From positions 1 through 52,522 of the forward strand of contig WGMU01000083.1 of the NCBI GenBank assembly GCA_016124895.1: a DNA stretch of 52,522 nt. The letters are read 5' to 3'. This DNA comes from a bacterium (GTDB taxonomy: Bacteria; Planctomycetota; Planctomycetia; Planctomycetales; Planctomycetaceae). The notes beneath the pieces were generated by a model that saw nothing but the letters and a program-made list of their open reading frames with translations, had not been told where the DNA came from and did no database searches. Positions within the stretch are counted from its first letter, which is position 1. Each line of letters starts with the position of its first letter. Made by a program: the position numbers and the translations under genes. Of the stretch, positions 26,765 through 36,618 are shown piece by piece.

Positions 26765-26872
26765 TGCAGCGCAAAGTCGCTAAGGCACAAAGCGACGCAG
26801 AGAACTTAATTGAGATAACGAATCACCTGGAGTTCTTTGCGATTCTCTGAGTCTTCGCGTCTTTGCGCTGCA
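26765..26872. repeat. Palindromic element D (cgcaaag family)
   Basis: Imperfect 40-nt arms at 26765-26804 (TGCAGCGCAAAGTCGCTAAG at the outer end) and 26833-26872 (ending CGTCTTTGCGCTGCA) around a 28-nt centre. The arms are built from short CGCAAAG/AAAGCG words. It lies between the PQQ sugar dehydrogenase and SRPBCC genes. Element E near 29190 is built from the same words and appears to belong to the same family. Confidence 0.75.
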
Positions 26873-26887
26873 GACCGAGTGCAGTGA

Positions 26888-28090
26888 TTACTGACCGGCG
26901 ACCAGCTTGAAGATTGCGCCAGCGGGGGTTGTGTAGTACAACTCGCCGGACTGGTCCTCGCCGAAGCTCATCACCGGCAGGCCGAAGCCACCGATGCTGC
27001 GGTTTTCGGAGACTCGCTTTGATTCCCAGTCGTATTTCAAGGCCCACAGGCCGCCGCTGACATAGTCCGCGTAAACGTAGTAGCCGTTGAGTGCGGGGAT
27101 CGCCGAGCCGCGGTAGACGTGGCCGCCGGTGATCGACTTGCCGACCTGGCCGCCAATCACACCGCCCTGGACAGCTTCGTGCGGGTACTCCCAGATCGGC
27201 TCGATCAGGTCAGGACGCGGGTCTGAACCGTTCTCGTACTTGTGCTTCCCCTCGCGCAGATTCCAGCCGTAGTTGCCGCCCTTCGTGACAATGTTGATTT
27301 CTTCCCACAACTTCTGGCCGACGTCGCCGACCCAGAAGTGGCCGGTCTTGCGGTCGAAGGACATCCGCCAGACATTCCGGAGACCGTACGCGTAAATCTC
27401 CGGCTTCGCTCCTTCCCTGCCGACGAAAGGGTTGTCCTTCGGGACAGCGTACGCTTTACCGGGATCCTGATGGTCGACGTCGATCCGCAGAATGCTGCCC
27501 AGCCAGGTGCCGAGGTTCTGGCCGTTGCCGAACGGGTCGCCGCCCTTGCCTCCGTCGCCCAGGCCGATGTAGAGGCATCCGTCCGGTCCAAAGCAGATCG
27601 TGCCGCCATTGTGATTCCAGAACGGCTGTGGGATGCGGAGAATCTCCTGCTCGGACTTCCGGTCAGCCTTGTTCGGGTCGGCTTTCGAGACGGTGAACTG
27701 CGAGATAACCGACGTCAGCGGAGCGCTCGTCGTTGTGTAGTAGACGAAAAACCGGCCGTTGTTTTTGTAGTCCGGATGAAACGCGAAGCCCAGGAAGCCT
27801 TCTTCGTTCTGCTTGTCGTTGTAGACCACCTGATCTTTGATATCGAGGAACACCGTCGAGTCTTCGGATTCTTCGTCATTCTCCAGAATGTGGATTGTTC
27901 CGTACTGCGACGCGATGAAGATGCGGTCGGAGCCGTCGTTGGCGTGTGTAACGACGATCGGGCGTCCGATTTCGACTTCGGGAAACACACGGCGACTGGC
28001 GACGGCGATCGGTGACGTGTCGACTTCATCGCCAGCCGTCGCGGTCAGAGGAGCAGCCAGCAGGGCGGCAAGGAGCAGGCACAGCTTCAT
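26888..28090 (-). CDS. Secreted PQQ-dependent aldose sugar dehydrogenase
   Basis: A 400-residue protein with a signal peptide (MKLCLLLAALLAAPLTATA). It has the soluble glucose/sorbosone dehydrogenase propeller: GRPIVVTHANDGSDRIFIA, EEGFLGFAFHPDYKNNGRFF, HNGGTICFGPDGCLYIGLGDGG, LGSILRIDVDH, YGLRNVWRMSFD and GDVGQKLWEEINIV. These correspond to the PQQ and substrate-binding segments of the family, which oxidises aldoses to lactones in the periplasm. The start at 28090 is chosen for the signal peptide; the frame extends 25 codons upstream and overlaps the hydroxyacid dehydrogenase gene slightly. The link to a sugar-acid dehydratase downstream suggests aldonate catabolism. Confidence 0.9.
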   Translation of the reverse strand: MKLCLLLAALLAAPLTATAGDEVDTSPIAVASRRVFPEVEIGRPIVVTHANDGSDRIFIASQYGTIHILENDEESEDSTVFLDIKDQVVYNDKQNEEGFLGFAFHPDYKNNGRFFVYYTTTSAPLTSVISQFTVSKADPNKADRKSEQEILRIPQPFWNHNGGTICFGPDGCLYIGLGDGGKGGDPFGNGQNLGTWLGSILRIDVDHQDPGKAYAVPKDNPFVGREGAKPEIYAYGLRNVWRMSFDRKTGHFWVGDVGQKLWEEINIVTKGGNYGWNLREGKHKYENGSDPRPDLIEPIWEYPHEAVQGGVIGGQVGKSITGGHVYRGSAIPALNGYYVYADYVSGGLWALKYDWESKRVSENRSIGGFGLPVMSFGEDQSGELYYTTPAGAIFKLVAGQ

Positions 28091-28155
28091 GGTGGGACCT
28101 TTGTCCGGGGGGGAGGGGCGGAGAGAATCTGCGAGTCGTTCGCGTGGCGGGGAGT

Positions 28156-29160
28156 CTAGAACCACCGCCGCTTATCGACGAGTGTTGCGGGGGGCTGTCC
28201 CTGTGCGAACAGCCGGACGTTCTGCAGCAGCGTTGCAAGGTGGCGTTCGGCAATGCGCGGCGAAGCAGCCGCGATGTGCGGCGTCAGAATGACGTTTTCC
28301 ATCGCCCACAGCGGATGATCGGACGGCAGCGGTTCGACTTCGTAAACGTCGAGCGCCGCACCGGCGATTTCGCCGCTTTCGAGAGCCGCGGTCAGATCGG
28401 CGAGGTCGACGATCGCGCCGCGGCCGATGTTAATCAAAATGGCTGAGTCCTTCATCTGGCGAAATTGCTCGGCGCGGAAGAGTTTCTCGGTGTCCGGTGT
28501 GTGCGGTGCGGCGATCACGACGAAGTCGGATTCGGTAAGCAGCTCCGGAAGTCGGTTCGGTTGCCAGACGTCGTCGACGACTCCCTCAATGCTGCGACAC
28601 CGCGGATCGACGGCGAGGATTCTCATCCCGAACGCTGCAGCCCGACGGCAGACTTCGCGGCCGATATGCCCGGCTCCGACGACGCCCAGCGTTTGATCGG
28701 CGAGGTGTTTGTGAGCGGCATCAACCGGCGAGACAAACGCCGGCCCGGTTAGAAACGTCTGCTGCGTCATCTTCTCGTTGCCGACCGGAGCCCAGCGATG
28801 TTCCATCTGCCGCCGCAGGTACAGATGCAGATTTCGGGCGAAGCACAGCACAAAACCCATCACGTGGTCGGCGATGACGTCAGAGAACAGCCCGCGCATA
28901 TTGCTGAGCTGGCAGGGGTGTTCGATCAGTTCCGGAAAGAGGTAGTGTTCGAGGCTCGCTGTCGGAGACTGTACCCACTTGAGCTGCCTGGCTGCGGCGA
29001 GCAAATCGGGAGTCATCTTGCCGAAGAAGGCATCGGCGTCGGTGATCTCACGCAACGCTTCATCGTCGCTTGACGCGTTGAAGACAGTGATCGAACCGGC
29101 AGATTCGCGGATTCTGACGAGGCGGCGGTCGTCGACCGGCGGGTGAATCAGAAGTTTCAT
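28156..29160 (-). CDS. D-isomer-specific 2-hydroxyacid dehydrogenase
   Basis: A 334-residue NAD-dependent enzyme. The Rossmann loop is LGVVGAGHIGREV, followed about 22 residues later by the acidic Asp of LAVDPRC. Catalytic elements are the Arg of the ILINIGRGAIVDLADL motif, a Glu near EVEPLPSDHPLW, and the His of VILTPHIAAAS. The ATG at 29160 is used; an extension of 12 codons upstream runs into the intergenic spacer before element E. The reaction is reversible reduction of a 2-keto acid, possibly a hydroxypyruvate- or glyoxylate-like substrate. It is followed by the PQQ sugar dehydrogenase gene after 65 nt, probably in one transcript. Confidence 0.92.
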   Translation of the reverse strand: MKLLIHPPVDDRRLVRIRESAGSITVFNASSDDEALREITDADAFFGKMTPDLLAAARQLKWVQSPTASLEHYLFPELIEHPCQLSNMRGLFSDVIADHVMGFVLCFARNLHLYLRRQMEHRWAPVGNEKMTQQTFLTGPAFVSPVDAAHKHLADQTLGVVGAGHIGREVCRRAAAFGMRILAVDPRCRSIEGVVDDVWQPNRLPELLTESDFVVIAAPHTPDTEKLFRAEQFRQMKDSAILINIGRGAIVDLADLTAALESGEIAGAALDVYEVEPLPSDHPLWAMENVILTPHIAAASPRIAERHLATLLQNVRLFAQGQPPATLVDKRRWF

Positions 29161-29189
29161 GGCAGCGCAAAGTCCAGGTGTGGGCATCT

Positions 29190-29286
29190 GACGCAAAGGC
29201 GAGAAGCCGCAAAGGGGCGCAAAGAGAGGGCAGCAACAAAGCTCTGTGCTTCTTCGCGAATCTCTGCGGCTTCGCGACTTCGCGTC
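29190..29286. repeat. Palindromic element E (cgcaaag family)
   Basis: Imperfect arms at 29190-29226 (GACGCAAAGGCGAGAAGCCG at the outer end) and 29241-29286 (ending GCGGCTTCGCGACTTCGCGTC minus its first base). The outer 25 positions pair at about four in five bases. The CGCAAAG words match element D, about 2.4 kb away. It fills the gap between glnA and the hydroxyacid dehydrogenase gene. Confidence 0.7.
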
Positions 29287-29307
29287 GGACAGGAGCGAGG
29301 TGCCGTA

Positions 29308-30750
29308 TCAGATGTCGTAGTACAGCGCGAACTCGTACGGGTGAGGCCGCTGGCGGATGGCGTTGACCTCGTGCTCGGTCTTGTACCAGATCCAGGTGTC
29401 GATGACGTCCTCGGTAAACACGTCGCCGCGGAGCAGGAAGGCGTGATCGTTTCGCAATGCGGTCAACGATTCTTCCAGCGAGTCCGGAGTCTTCGGCACG
29501 GTTTCGAGTTCGGACGGTTCAAGGTCGTAGATGTCCTTGTCGAGCGGTGGGCCGGGGTCGATGCGGTTCTGGATTCCGTCGAGTGCTGCCATCAGCAGAG
29601 CGGACATCGCAAGGTACGGGTTCGAGGATGAGTCCGGGCAGCGGAACTCGAACCGCTTGTCGGCCGGGGTCGGGCTGTGGACCGGAATGCGGATCGCGGC
29701 TGAGCGGTTGCGGAAGCTGTAGGCGAGGTTAACCGGAGCCTCGAAGCCGGGCGTCAGGCGTTTGTAGCTGTTCGTTGTCGGGCAGCAGAACGCCATGATT
29801 GCGGGTGCGTGTTTCAGGATGCCGCCCATCGCGTAAATCGCCGTGTCGCTGAGACCGCCGTATCCCGAGCCCGCGAACAGCGGCTCGTCGTTCTTCCACA
29901 GGGAAAAGTGCAGATGCAGACCTGAGCCGTTGTCGTTCCACAGTGGTTTGGGCATGAATGTCGCCGTGCGGCCGTGGCGAGCGGCGACGTTTTTGACGAC
30001 GTACTTGTAAAGCAGCAGGTTGTCGGCAGTCTTCACCATCGGACCGTAGCGCATATCAATTTCGCACTGGCCCGCCGTCGCGACTTCGTGGTGCTGAGCC
30101 TCGACTTCAACGCCGCATTCCTGCAGAGCCAGCATCATTTCCGTGCGGACATCCTGCAGCGTGTCGGCGGGAGGAATCGGCAGGTAGCCCTCTTTGTGGC
30201 GGATCGCGTACCCCGAGTTTGAGGGCTCGCTTACATCGTCACTGCGGCCCCGACTGCGGTTCCGGCGACCGCGATTCCACTGTCCCTCGCGGCTGTCGAC
30301 GTGGTAGTAGCCTTCGTGCTCGTTCTGGTCGAAGCGGACATTGTCGAAAATGAAGAACTCAGCTTCCGGGCCAAAGCAGGCGAGATCAGCGATCGCCGTC
30401 GACTTCATATAGGCGTCGGCTTTGCGGGCAACGTTGCGCGGATCGCGGGCATAATCCTGTCGCGTGATTGGATCCTGAATGTTGCCGGTCAGCGCCAGCG
30501 TCTGCCGCATGAACGGATCAACGAATGCCGTATCGGCTTGCGGAACGACCAGCATGTCGCTTTCGTTGATTGCCTGCCACCCGCGCAGCGAGGAGCCGTC
30601 AAAGCTGAAGCCGCGTTCAAAACTGGCTTCAGTCAGTGTGCGGGCCGGGATCGTGAAATGCTTCTGCGTCCCAGGGAAATCCATAAAACGCAGGTCAACA
30701 GCCTGGATTTCGCGTTCGCGGATGAGCGCGAGCACTTCGCGGGGCGTCAT
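29308..30750 (-). CDS. glnA: Glutamine synthetase type I
   Basis: A 480-residue cytosolic enzyme that makes glutamine from glutamate, ammonia and ATP. The signatures are FDGSSLRGWQAINESDM, GPEAEFFIFD (metal Glu129/131), KPLWNDNGSGLHLHFSLWKN, the ATP-site ITPGF-like RLTPGFEAPVN, and RFEFRCPDSSSNPYLA. Tyr408 in DKDIYDLEP aligns with the adenylylated tyrosine of type I-beta enzymes, so control by adenylylation is possible. Residues 160-178 form an Arg/Ser-rich stretch (RGRRNRSRGRSDDVSEPS) after the EGQWN motif that I do not recall from typical GlnA. The ATG at 30750 matches the normal N-terminus (MTPREVLALI). Confidence 0.95.
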   Translation of the reverse strand: MTPREVLALIREREIQAVDLRFMDFPGTQKHFTIPARTLTEASFERGFSFDGSSLRGWQAINESDMLVVPQADTAFVDPFMRQTLALTGNIQDPITRQDYARDPRNVARKADAYMKSTAIADLACFGPEAEFFIFDNVRFDQNEHEGYYHVDSREGQWNRGRRNRSRGRSDDVSEPSNSGYAIRHKEGYLPIPPADTLQDVRTEMMLALQECGVEVEAQHHEVATAGQCEIDMRYGPMVKTADNLLLYKYVVKNVAARHGRTATFMPKPLWNDNGSGLHLHFSLWKNDEPLFAGSGYGGLSDTAIYAMGGILKHAPAIMAFCCPTTNSYKRLTPGFEAPVNLAYSFRNRSAAIRIPVHSPTPADKRFEFRCPDSSSNPYLAMSALLMAALDGIQNRIDPGPPLDKDIYDLEPSELETVPKTPDSLEESLTALRNDHAFLLRGDVFTEDVIDTWIWYKTEHEVNAIRQRPHPYEFALYYDI

Positions 30751-30904
30751 TCAGGGGGCTTTCTGTACGGGCGACTTTGTTCAGCGGAGCCGGACGACTG
30801 AGCTGGTTCCTGCCGGCGTTCCAGCATCTGGAAAACTGACGCGGACAGCAAACCGCGGACCGGCAGCGATCGTACGAAGACAGATCGTCACCCGCCAGGG
30901 AACG

Positions 30905-31216
30905 TCAATCGTTCTTTGGTGAGCATTCTGCGGACTGATCGTCTGGCGGCGGGATCGCTCCGGCGGGAGGCTTGCCTTTGCCGGCACGGATGTAGTCGCC
31001 TCGGGCACGTGCGTACTCTTCGGCGGTCATTGCGTCGGCTTCGGCGGACTGCTCGAAATATTTCTGCAGGAACGGGATGCACCATCCGCAGCCGGTCCCC
31101 GCGCCGGCGCATTCGCTGATCTGGCTCGCGCGGCGCGGCTTCTCCAGACGGATGAACTTGAGGATCTTCCGTTTCGAGACGTGGAAGCAGTAACAGATCG
31201 TATCGTTGGCATCCAT
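30905..31216 (-). CDS. BFD-like [2Fe-2S]-binding protein
   Basis: A 103-residue protein. Cys8-Tyr-Cys10 (TICYCFHVSKRKI) and Cys43/Cys46 (GTGCGWCIPFL) give the C-x-C ... C-x2-C ligand set of bacterioferritin-associated ferredoxin-like domains; Cys36 is an extra cysteine. The C-terminal 40 residues are polar and proline-rich. The start at 31216 fits the family; the frame stays open to 31339, but that would overlap the divergent coaB promoter. BFD domains pass electrons or help iron release, and are also found in nitrite and amino-acid oxidising enzymes. No bacterioferritin gene is present in the window, so its partner is unknown. Confidence 0.85.
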   Translation of the reverse strand: MDANDTICYCFHVSKRKILKFIRLEKPRRASQISECAGAGTGCGWCIPFLQKYFEQSAEADAMTAEEYARARGDYIRAGKGKPPAGAIPPPDDQSAECSPKND

Positions 31217-31345
31217 AAGCGGGTTCTCGACGTCGGAGATCGGAATGCGGACGGTGGCACGCGGGTAACTGAATCCGACTTCTGTGCTCCGCATTCCGAC
31301 TTCGTGACGGGGAAGATAGCATCCCTCGCCCATCATCATGGCGAC

Positions 31346-31999
31346 ATGGACTTCGAGACTTCAATGCGCATCCTGATCACAGCCGGGCCGACTCGCGAAT
31401 ACATTGACGACGTGCGATATCTATCGAACGCCAGCAGCGGGCGGATGGGGTACGCGGTCGCGCAGGCGGCGCTCGATGCGGGGCACCAAGTCGTGCTCGT
31501 CACCGGGCCCGTTGATCTGATCCCGCCGACAGGTTGCGACGTGCGGCACGTTGTCACGACGGCGCAGATGCGCGACGCAGCGGTCTCGGCGTTTCCGAAC
31601 TGTGACGGTGTCATCGCGGCGGCAGCGGTTTGCGACTACACACCGCTGAAACGGCACTCTGGCAAGATGACAAAGACCGGTGGTCCGATTTCGATCGAGC
31701 TGATCGAAACCGATGACGTGCTCGCACAACTCGGCAGGGATCGAGAGCACCACTGGGTGGTCGGATTTGCACTTGAGGCTGAGAATGCCCGCGAGAACGC
31801 GCTGCAGAAGCTGCGGGCCAAGAACTGCGACGTCGTTGTGCTGAACAGTCCGCAGGCGATCGGAGCAGACACGAACGACGTTCAGCTTCTCGGAGCGGCC
31901 GGAGAAACGCTCGCTCACTGGCACGGGCTGAAAGCGGATATCGCGACGGAACTGGTCAGGTGGATTGGGCAGAATCTGCCGTTGTCGGGAAACAGGTAG
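31346..31999 (+). CDS. coaB: Phosphopantothenate-cysteine ligase (stand-alone CoaB)
   Basis: A 217-residue protein equal to the C-terminal half of bifunctional CoaBC. Signatures are RILITAGPTREYIDDVRYLSN followed by ASSGRMG, VLVTGPVDLIPP, the AAAAVCDYTP block with GKMTKTGG, VGFALEAEN and the NCDVVVLNSPQAIG motif. It joins 4'-phosphopantothenate to cysteine with CTP in coenzyme A synthesis, in the cytoplasm. The start may be the ATG at 31346 or at 31364; the frame is open further upstream, but that would overlap the divergent BFD-like gene. The decarboxylase half (CoaC) is not in the window, so it must be encoded elsewhere. Confidence 0.92.
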   Translation: MDFETSMRILITAGPTREYIDDVRYLSNASSGRMGYAVAQAALDAGHQVVLVTGPVDLIPPTGCDVRHVVTTAQMRDAAVSAFPNCDGVIAAAAVCDYTPLKRHSGKMTKTGGPISIELIETDDVLAQLGRDREHHWVVGFALEAENARENALQKLRAKNCDVVVLNSPQAIGADTNDVQLLGAAGETLAHWHGLKADIATELVRWIGQNLPLSGNR

Positions 32000-32433
32000 C
32001 GTCACGGCGCGGGCAGGCTTGAGGAAGTGTGCCACTGGCTCTGCCAGTGTTTCTGACCAGACACCGGTGAAGAGTCGCACTGGCCGAGCCAGTGTCACAC
32101 GCGCCAAATCACCGTTTCATCCGTCCTTTCGTCGTCTGAGGCCCCCATGATTGACCTGGCGGCTTACGCTGCTCTGCTTCCATTGTTGAAGGACGGCGGC
32201 CACGAACGGGTACGGCGACGTACTACAGGCCCGACTAATCGCGCCAGCCGTTGAAGTCTCGCAGCTTGAGTTTCATCCCAGCTCAGCGTTTTTCGGCAAG
32301 CCAGCATTTTCGTGTTAAGTTGGAAGCAGGACGCGTCCTCAGTCGCCAGGCCAGGAATTTTCTGCGCGGCAGTGAAGGTTCGCTGATCGAAAAAGTTTCA
32401 CAAAACGGCGCAATCGGGGGCTGACGCACTGCC
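32000..32433. other. Intergenic region with element F and one tiny ORF
   Basis: A 434-nt gap between coaB and ftsK. Element F occupies 32027-32100. A 35-codon ORF (32147-32254, beginning MIDLAAYAALLPLL) follows a GAGG motif; it could encode a micropeptide, but it has no recognisable domain and may be chance. The remaining 180 nt before ftsK should hold its promoter. I see no RNA gene. Confidence 0.45.
32027..32100. repeat. Palindromic element F (74 bp)
   Basis: Arms at 32027-32049 and 32078-32100 match at 21 of 23 positions around a 28-nt centre. Each arm is itself nearly palindromic, with CACTGGC and GCCAGTG words (GCCACTGGCTCTGCCAGTG). This CACTGGCTCTGCCAGTG word is one I recall as common in planctomycete intergenic DNA. 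It lies 27 nt after the coaB stop. Confidence 0.8.
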
Positions 32434-34758
<2,325 letters not shown>

Positions 34759-34826
34759 TCGAAACGGCATTCTGTATTCAGTTGCGGCTTTCTGAGCAGT
34801 CGAGTCATCACCGCAACTGATGCACG

Positions 34827-34979
34827 TCAGTCCGTCGCGCCGGAAAACAGGACCAGTCCGGAAGCGATCAGCGACGCGAAGAAGGCGTACTGGGAAATCG
34901 TTTGCCACCAGCCTTCGCAGAAGGCAACGCCTGCGGTTGAGCCGCCCAGGCAGAGCAGCATCAGTAGAAGAATCTTCAT
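34827..34979 (-). CDS. Predicted 50-residue membrane protein
   Basis: A short ORF on the minus strand, convergent with ftsK. It begins MKILLLMLLCLGGSTAGVAF, a signal-peptide- or helix-like segment, and contains a second hydrophobic stretch (FFASLIASGLVLF). A weak GGGA motif lies about ten bases before the ATG. The composition is typical of small planctomycete membrane proteins, but I know no family. The evidence is composition and start context only. Confidence 0.45.
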   Translation of the reverse strand: MKILLLMLLCLGGSTAGVAFCEGWWQTISQYAFFASLIASGLVLFSGATD

Positions 34980-35621
34980 TCTATCATTCCCGTCAAAAGA
35001 GTTTTGTCGTTGATCCACGTGGCAAAGACCGCCGCTCGGTAAACACGACTGCGGTCGCACGTGAGCGGCGTGGTGATCTGGTTTCCGAGGGGCAGTCGCC
35101 GATGGAGCAGTGACGTCGATCGTTCCGTTTATTGGGAACTGACTCCGTCAGCCAGGACGGCTTTCACCCGGCGAAGCGTTCAAAGCCAGCGCGTGCGCAG
35201 CGGAACGTTTTGCTGGTTGCCCGGGGATCGGCAGCGTGCGGATGCTCGCAGTCCGGTCTTTTCTTCAATGCGCATCACTTCTGATGAAGAAGTGAACTCT
35301 CGGGCCGACTGCTCGACAGGGCTGCGGCCGACAGCGTGTCCGGGACGCGTGCGAGCAGATTGAATTTTTCGGCCTGGAGGCAGTAGCTGCCTCAAATGAT
35401 CGAGCTTCGGCAGGTGTCGGCGTTCCCTGCGGCCGACGTTCGCGAATGTCCGGCAAGTCTTCACGCGACCGGACGAAATGGAAGCTCAACTAAGCAGAGC
35501 GACACGTTATCGCATGACGCTACTCTAGGACGGACCACGGCTGGTGTCGATACTGCGGTCTGTGAGTTGTCAGTTAGAAGTTTACCGGGTTATCAGAGCT
35601 GCTACTGCTGCGTCTTCCCGT

Positions 35622-35671
35622 CATGACAACCCAGAATCTGTAACCACATGACAACGCAGAATCCGCAACCA
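35622..35671. repeat. Two-copy 25-bp direct repeat
   Basis: Copy 1 (35622-35646) and copy 2 (35647-35671) share the word CATGACAAC, then CAGAATC and AACCA, differing at three positions. It is too short for a CRISPR or coding repeat and has no spacer. It may be a replication-slippage scar or a binding site. Confidence 0.6.
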
Positions 35672-35773
35672 CCAGACTGACTGCCATCTCTGGTCGCGAA
35701 GTTATGCCAGGGGTACCAGCATGCCGTTCGGAGTTTCTTCGATACCCGGAACCTCATCTCCTGCCAGGCCGCC

Positions 35774-35896
35774 TTACGAAACCAAAAGCAGCGTCTGAGG
35801 ATCAGACGCATTCGGCAGCCTGAAGCCTGAGACGTTCTTCTGGTTCCAGGCCGTGACCATTTCCAGACGTGAGCGTTCAACGAGTACAAGTTGCAT
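35774..35896 (-). pseudogene. Possible gene remnant, 40-codon protein-like frame
   Basis: The minus-strand frame from the ATG at 35896 to the TAA at 35774 encodes MQLVLVERSRLEMV, WNQKNVSGFRLPNAS and LLLVS, and stays open upstream to about 35970 with a similarly protein-like sequence (EDPYTAVFRIRQSW). The residue pattern looks like a beta-strand-rich C-terminal domain rather than random translation. I recognise no family and see no ribosome-binding site. It could be the tail of a decayed gene or chance. Confidence 0.25.
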
Positions 35897-36003
35897 TCGC
35901 CGCAAACGGTCAGCAAGGGTCGGCGGCCATGATTGACGAATTCTGAAAACGGCCGTGTAAGGATCCTCGAATCAGTGTGTGTATTGACTGAGAGGAAACG
36001 GCA

Positions 36004-36618
36004 ATGTCGGCAGCCCCGAAAACACAGGTCAGTCTGATTCTGCGATTACGGGATCCAGGTGACGTCTCTGCCTGGGAAGAATTCGTCACAATTTACCGCC
36101 CAGTCATTGTGCGTCTGGCCGTTGCTCATGGGCTGCAGCATTCTGACGCCGACGACCTCGCTCAGCAGGTGCTGCTGTCGGTCGCTCGGCGCGTACCTGG
36201 CTGGGAAGCCGATCCACAGCGAGCCCGGTTTCGGACCTGGCTGGGACGCGTCGTTCGCAACGCAGCCTTGAACGCCCTTTCGCGTCGAAAGCCTGATCGA
36301 GCCGCTGGAGGGACTTCGGCGCTTGTTCTGATCAACGGCAAAGCTGCTGAGGATTGTGATGACGCTGAGGTGCTCGAACTGGAATGGCGACGGGAAGCAT
36401 TCCGCTGGATTGCCGACCAGATTCGTGATGAGTTTCAGCCGAAGACCTGGGAAGCATTCTGGCTGACTGCGGTTGAAGGGCTCAGCCCCGATCAGGCCGC
36501 CAGGCAGACGGGCAAATCGATTGGAGCCGTCTATGTGGCGCGGAGCCGCGTGATGACGCGGTTTCAGGAACAGGTTCGCACGCTGTCTGGCGATGAGCCT
36601 GCCGAGGTGATTCGATGA
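36004..36618 (+). CDS. ECF-type RNA polymerase sigma factor (planctomycete group)
   Basis: A 204-residue sigma-70 family protein. Region 2 spans about residues 22-95: WEEFVTIYRPVIVRLAVAHG, SDADDLAQQVLLSVARRVPGW and RFRTWLGRVVRNAALNALSRR cover the core-binding and -10 recognition helices. Region 4 spans about 135-195 (WEAFWLTAVEGLSPDQAARQ and GKSIGAVYVARSRVMTRFQE), ending in the -35 recognition helix. The N-terminal TQVSLILRLRDP is typical of ECF groups linked to protein kinases in planctomycetes. It overlaps the following kinase gene by 4 nt (ATGA), so the two are made together and the kinase is its likely regulator. Confidence 0.93.
   Translation: MSAAPKTQVSLILRLRDPGDVSAWEEFVTIYRPVIVRLAVAHGLQHSDADDLAQQVLLSVARRVPGWEADPQRARFRTWLGRVVRNAALNALSRRKPDRAAGGTSALVLINGKAAEDCDDAEVLELEWRREAFRWIADQIRDEFQPKTWEAFWLTAVEGLSPDQAARQTGKSIGAVYVARSRVMTRFQEQVRTLSGDEPAEVIR

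Larger units (their letters stand above)
34980..36003. other. Gene-poor kilobase upstream of the sigma factor
   Basis: More than 1 kb without a confident gene. Several open frames of 70-104 codons exist on both strands, but none has a domain, a good start or consistent composition. Two features stand out: an imperfect 25-bp tandem duplication at 35622-35671, and a protein-like 40-codon frame ending at 35774 on the minus strand (both listed separately). The last 100 nt should hold the sigma factor promoter. It may be a decayed locus. Confidence 0.5.

Noticed and set aside
35061-35363. 100-codon plus-strand frame in the gene-poor kilobase
   Set aside because: Arg/Ser-rich random-looking product with no start signal, domain or neighbour support.
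35622-35671. Two direct repeats considered as a CRISPR remnant
   Set aside because: The units are 25 bp with no spacer between them, and no cas gene is present.
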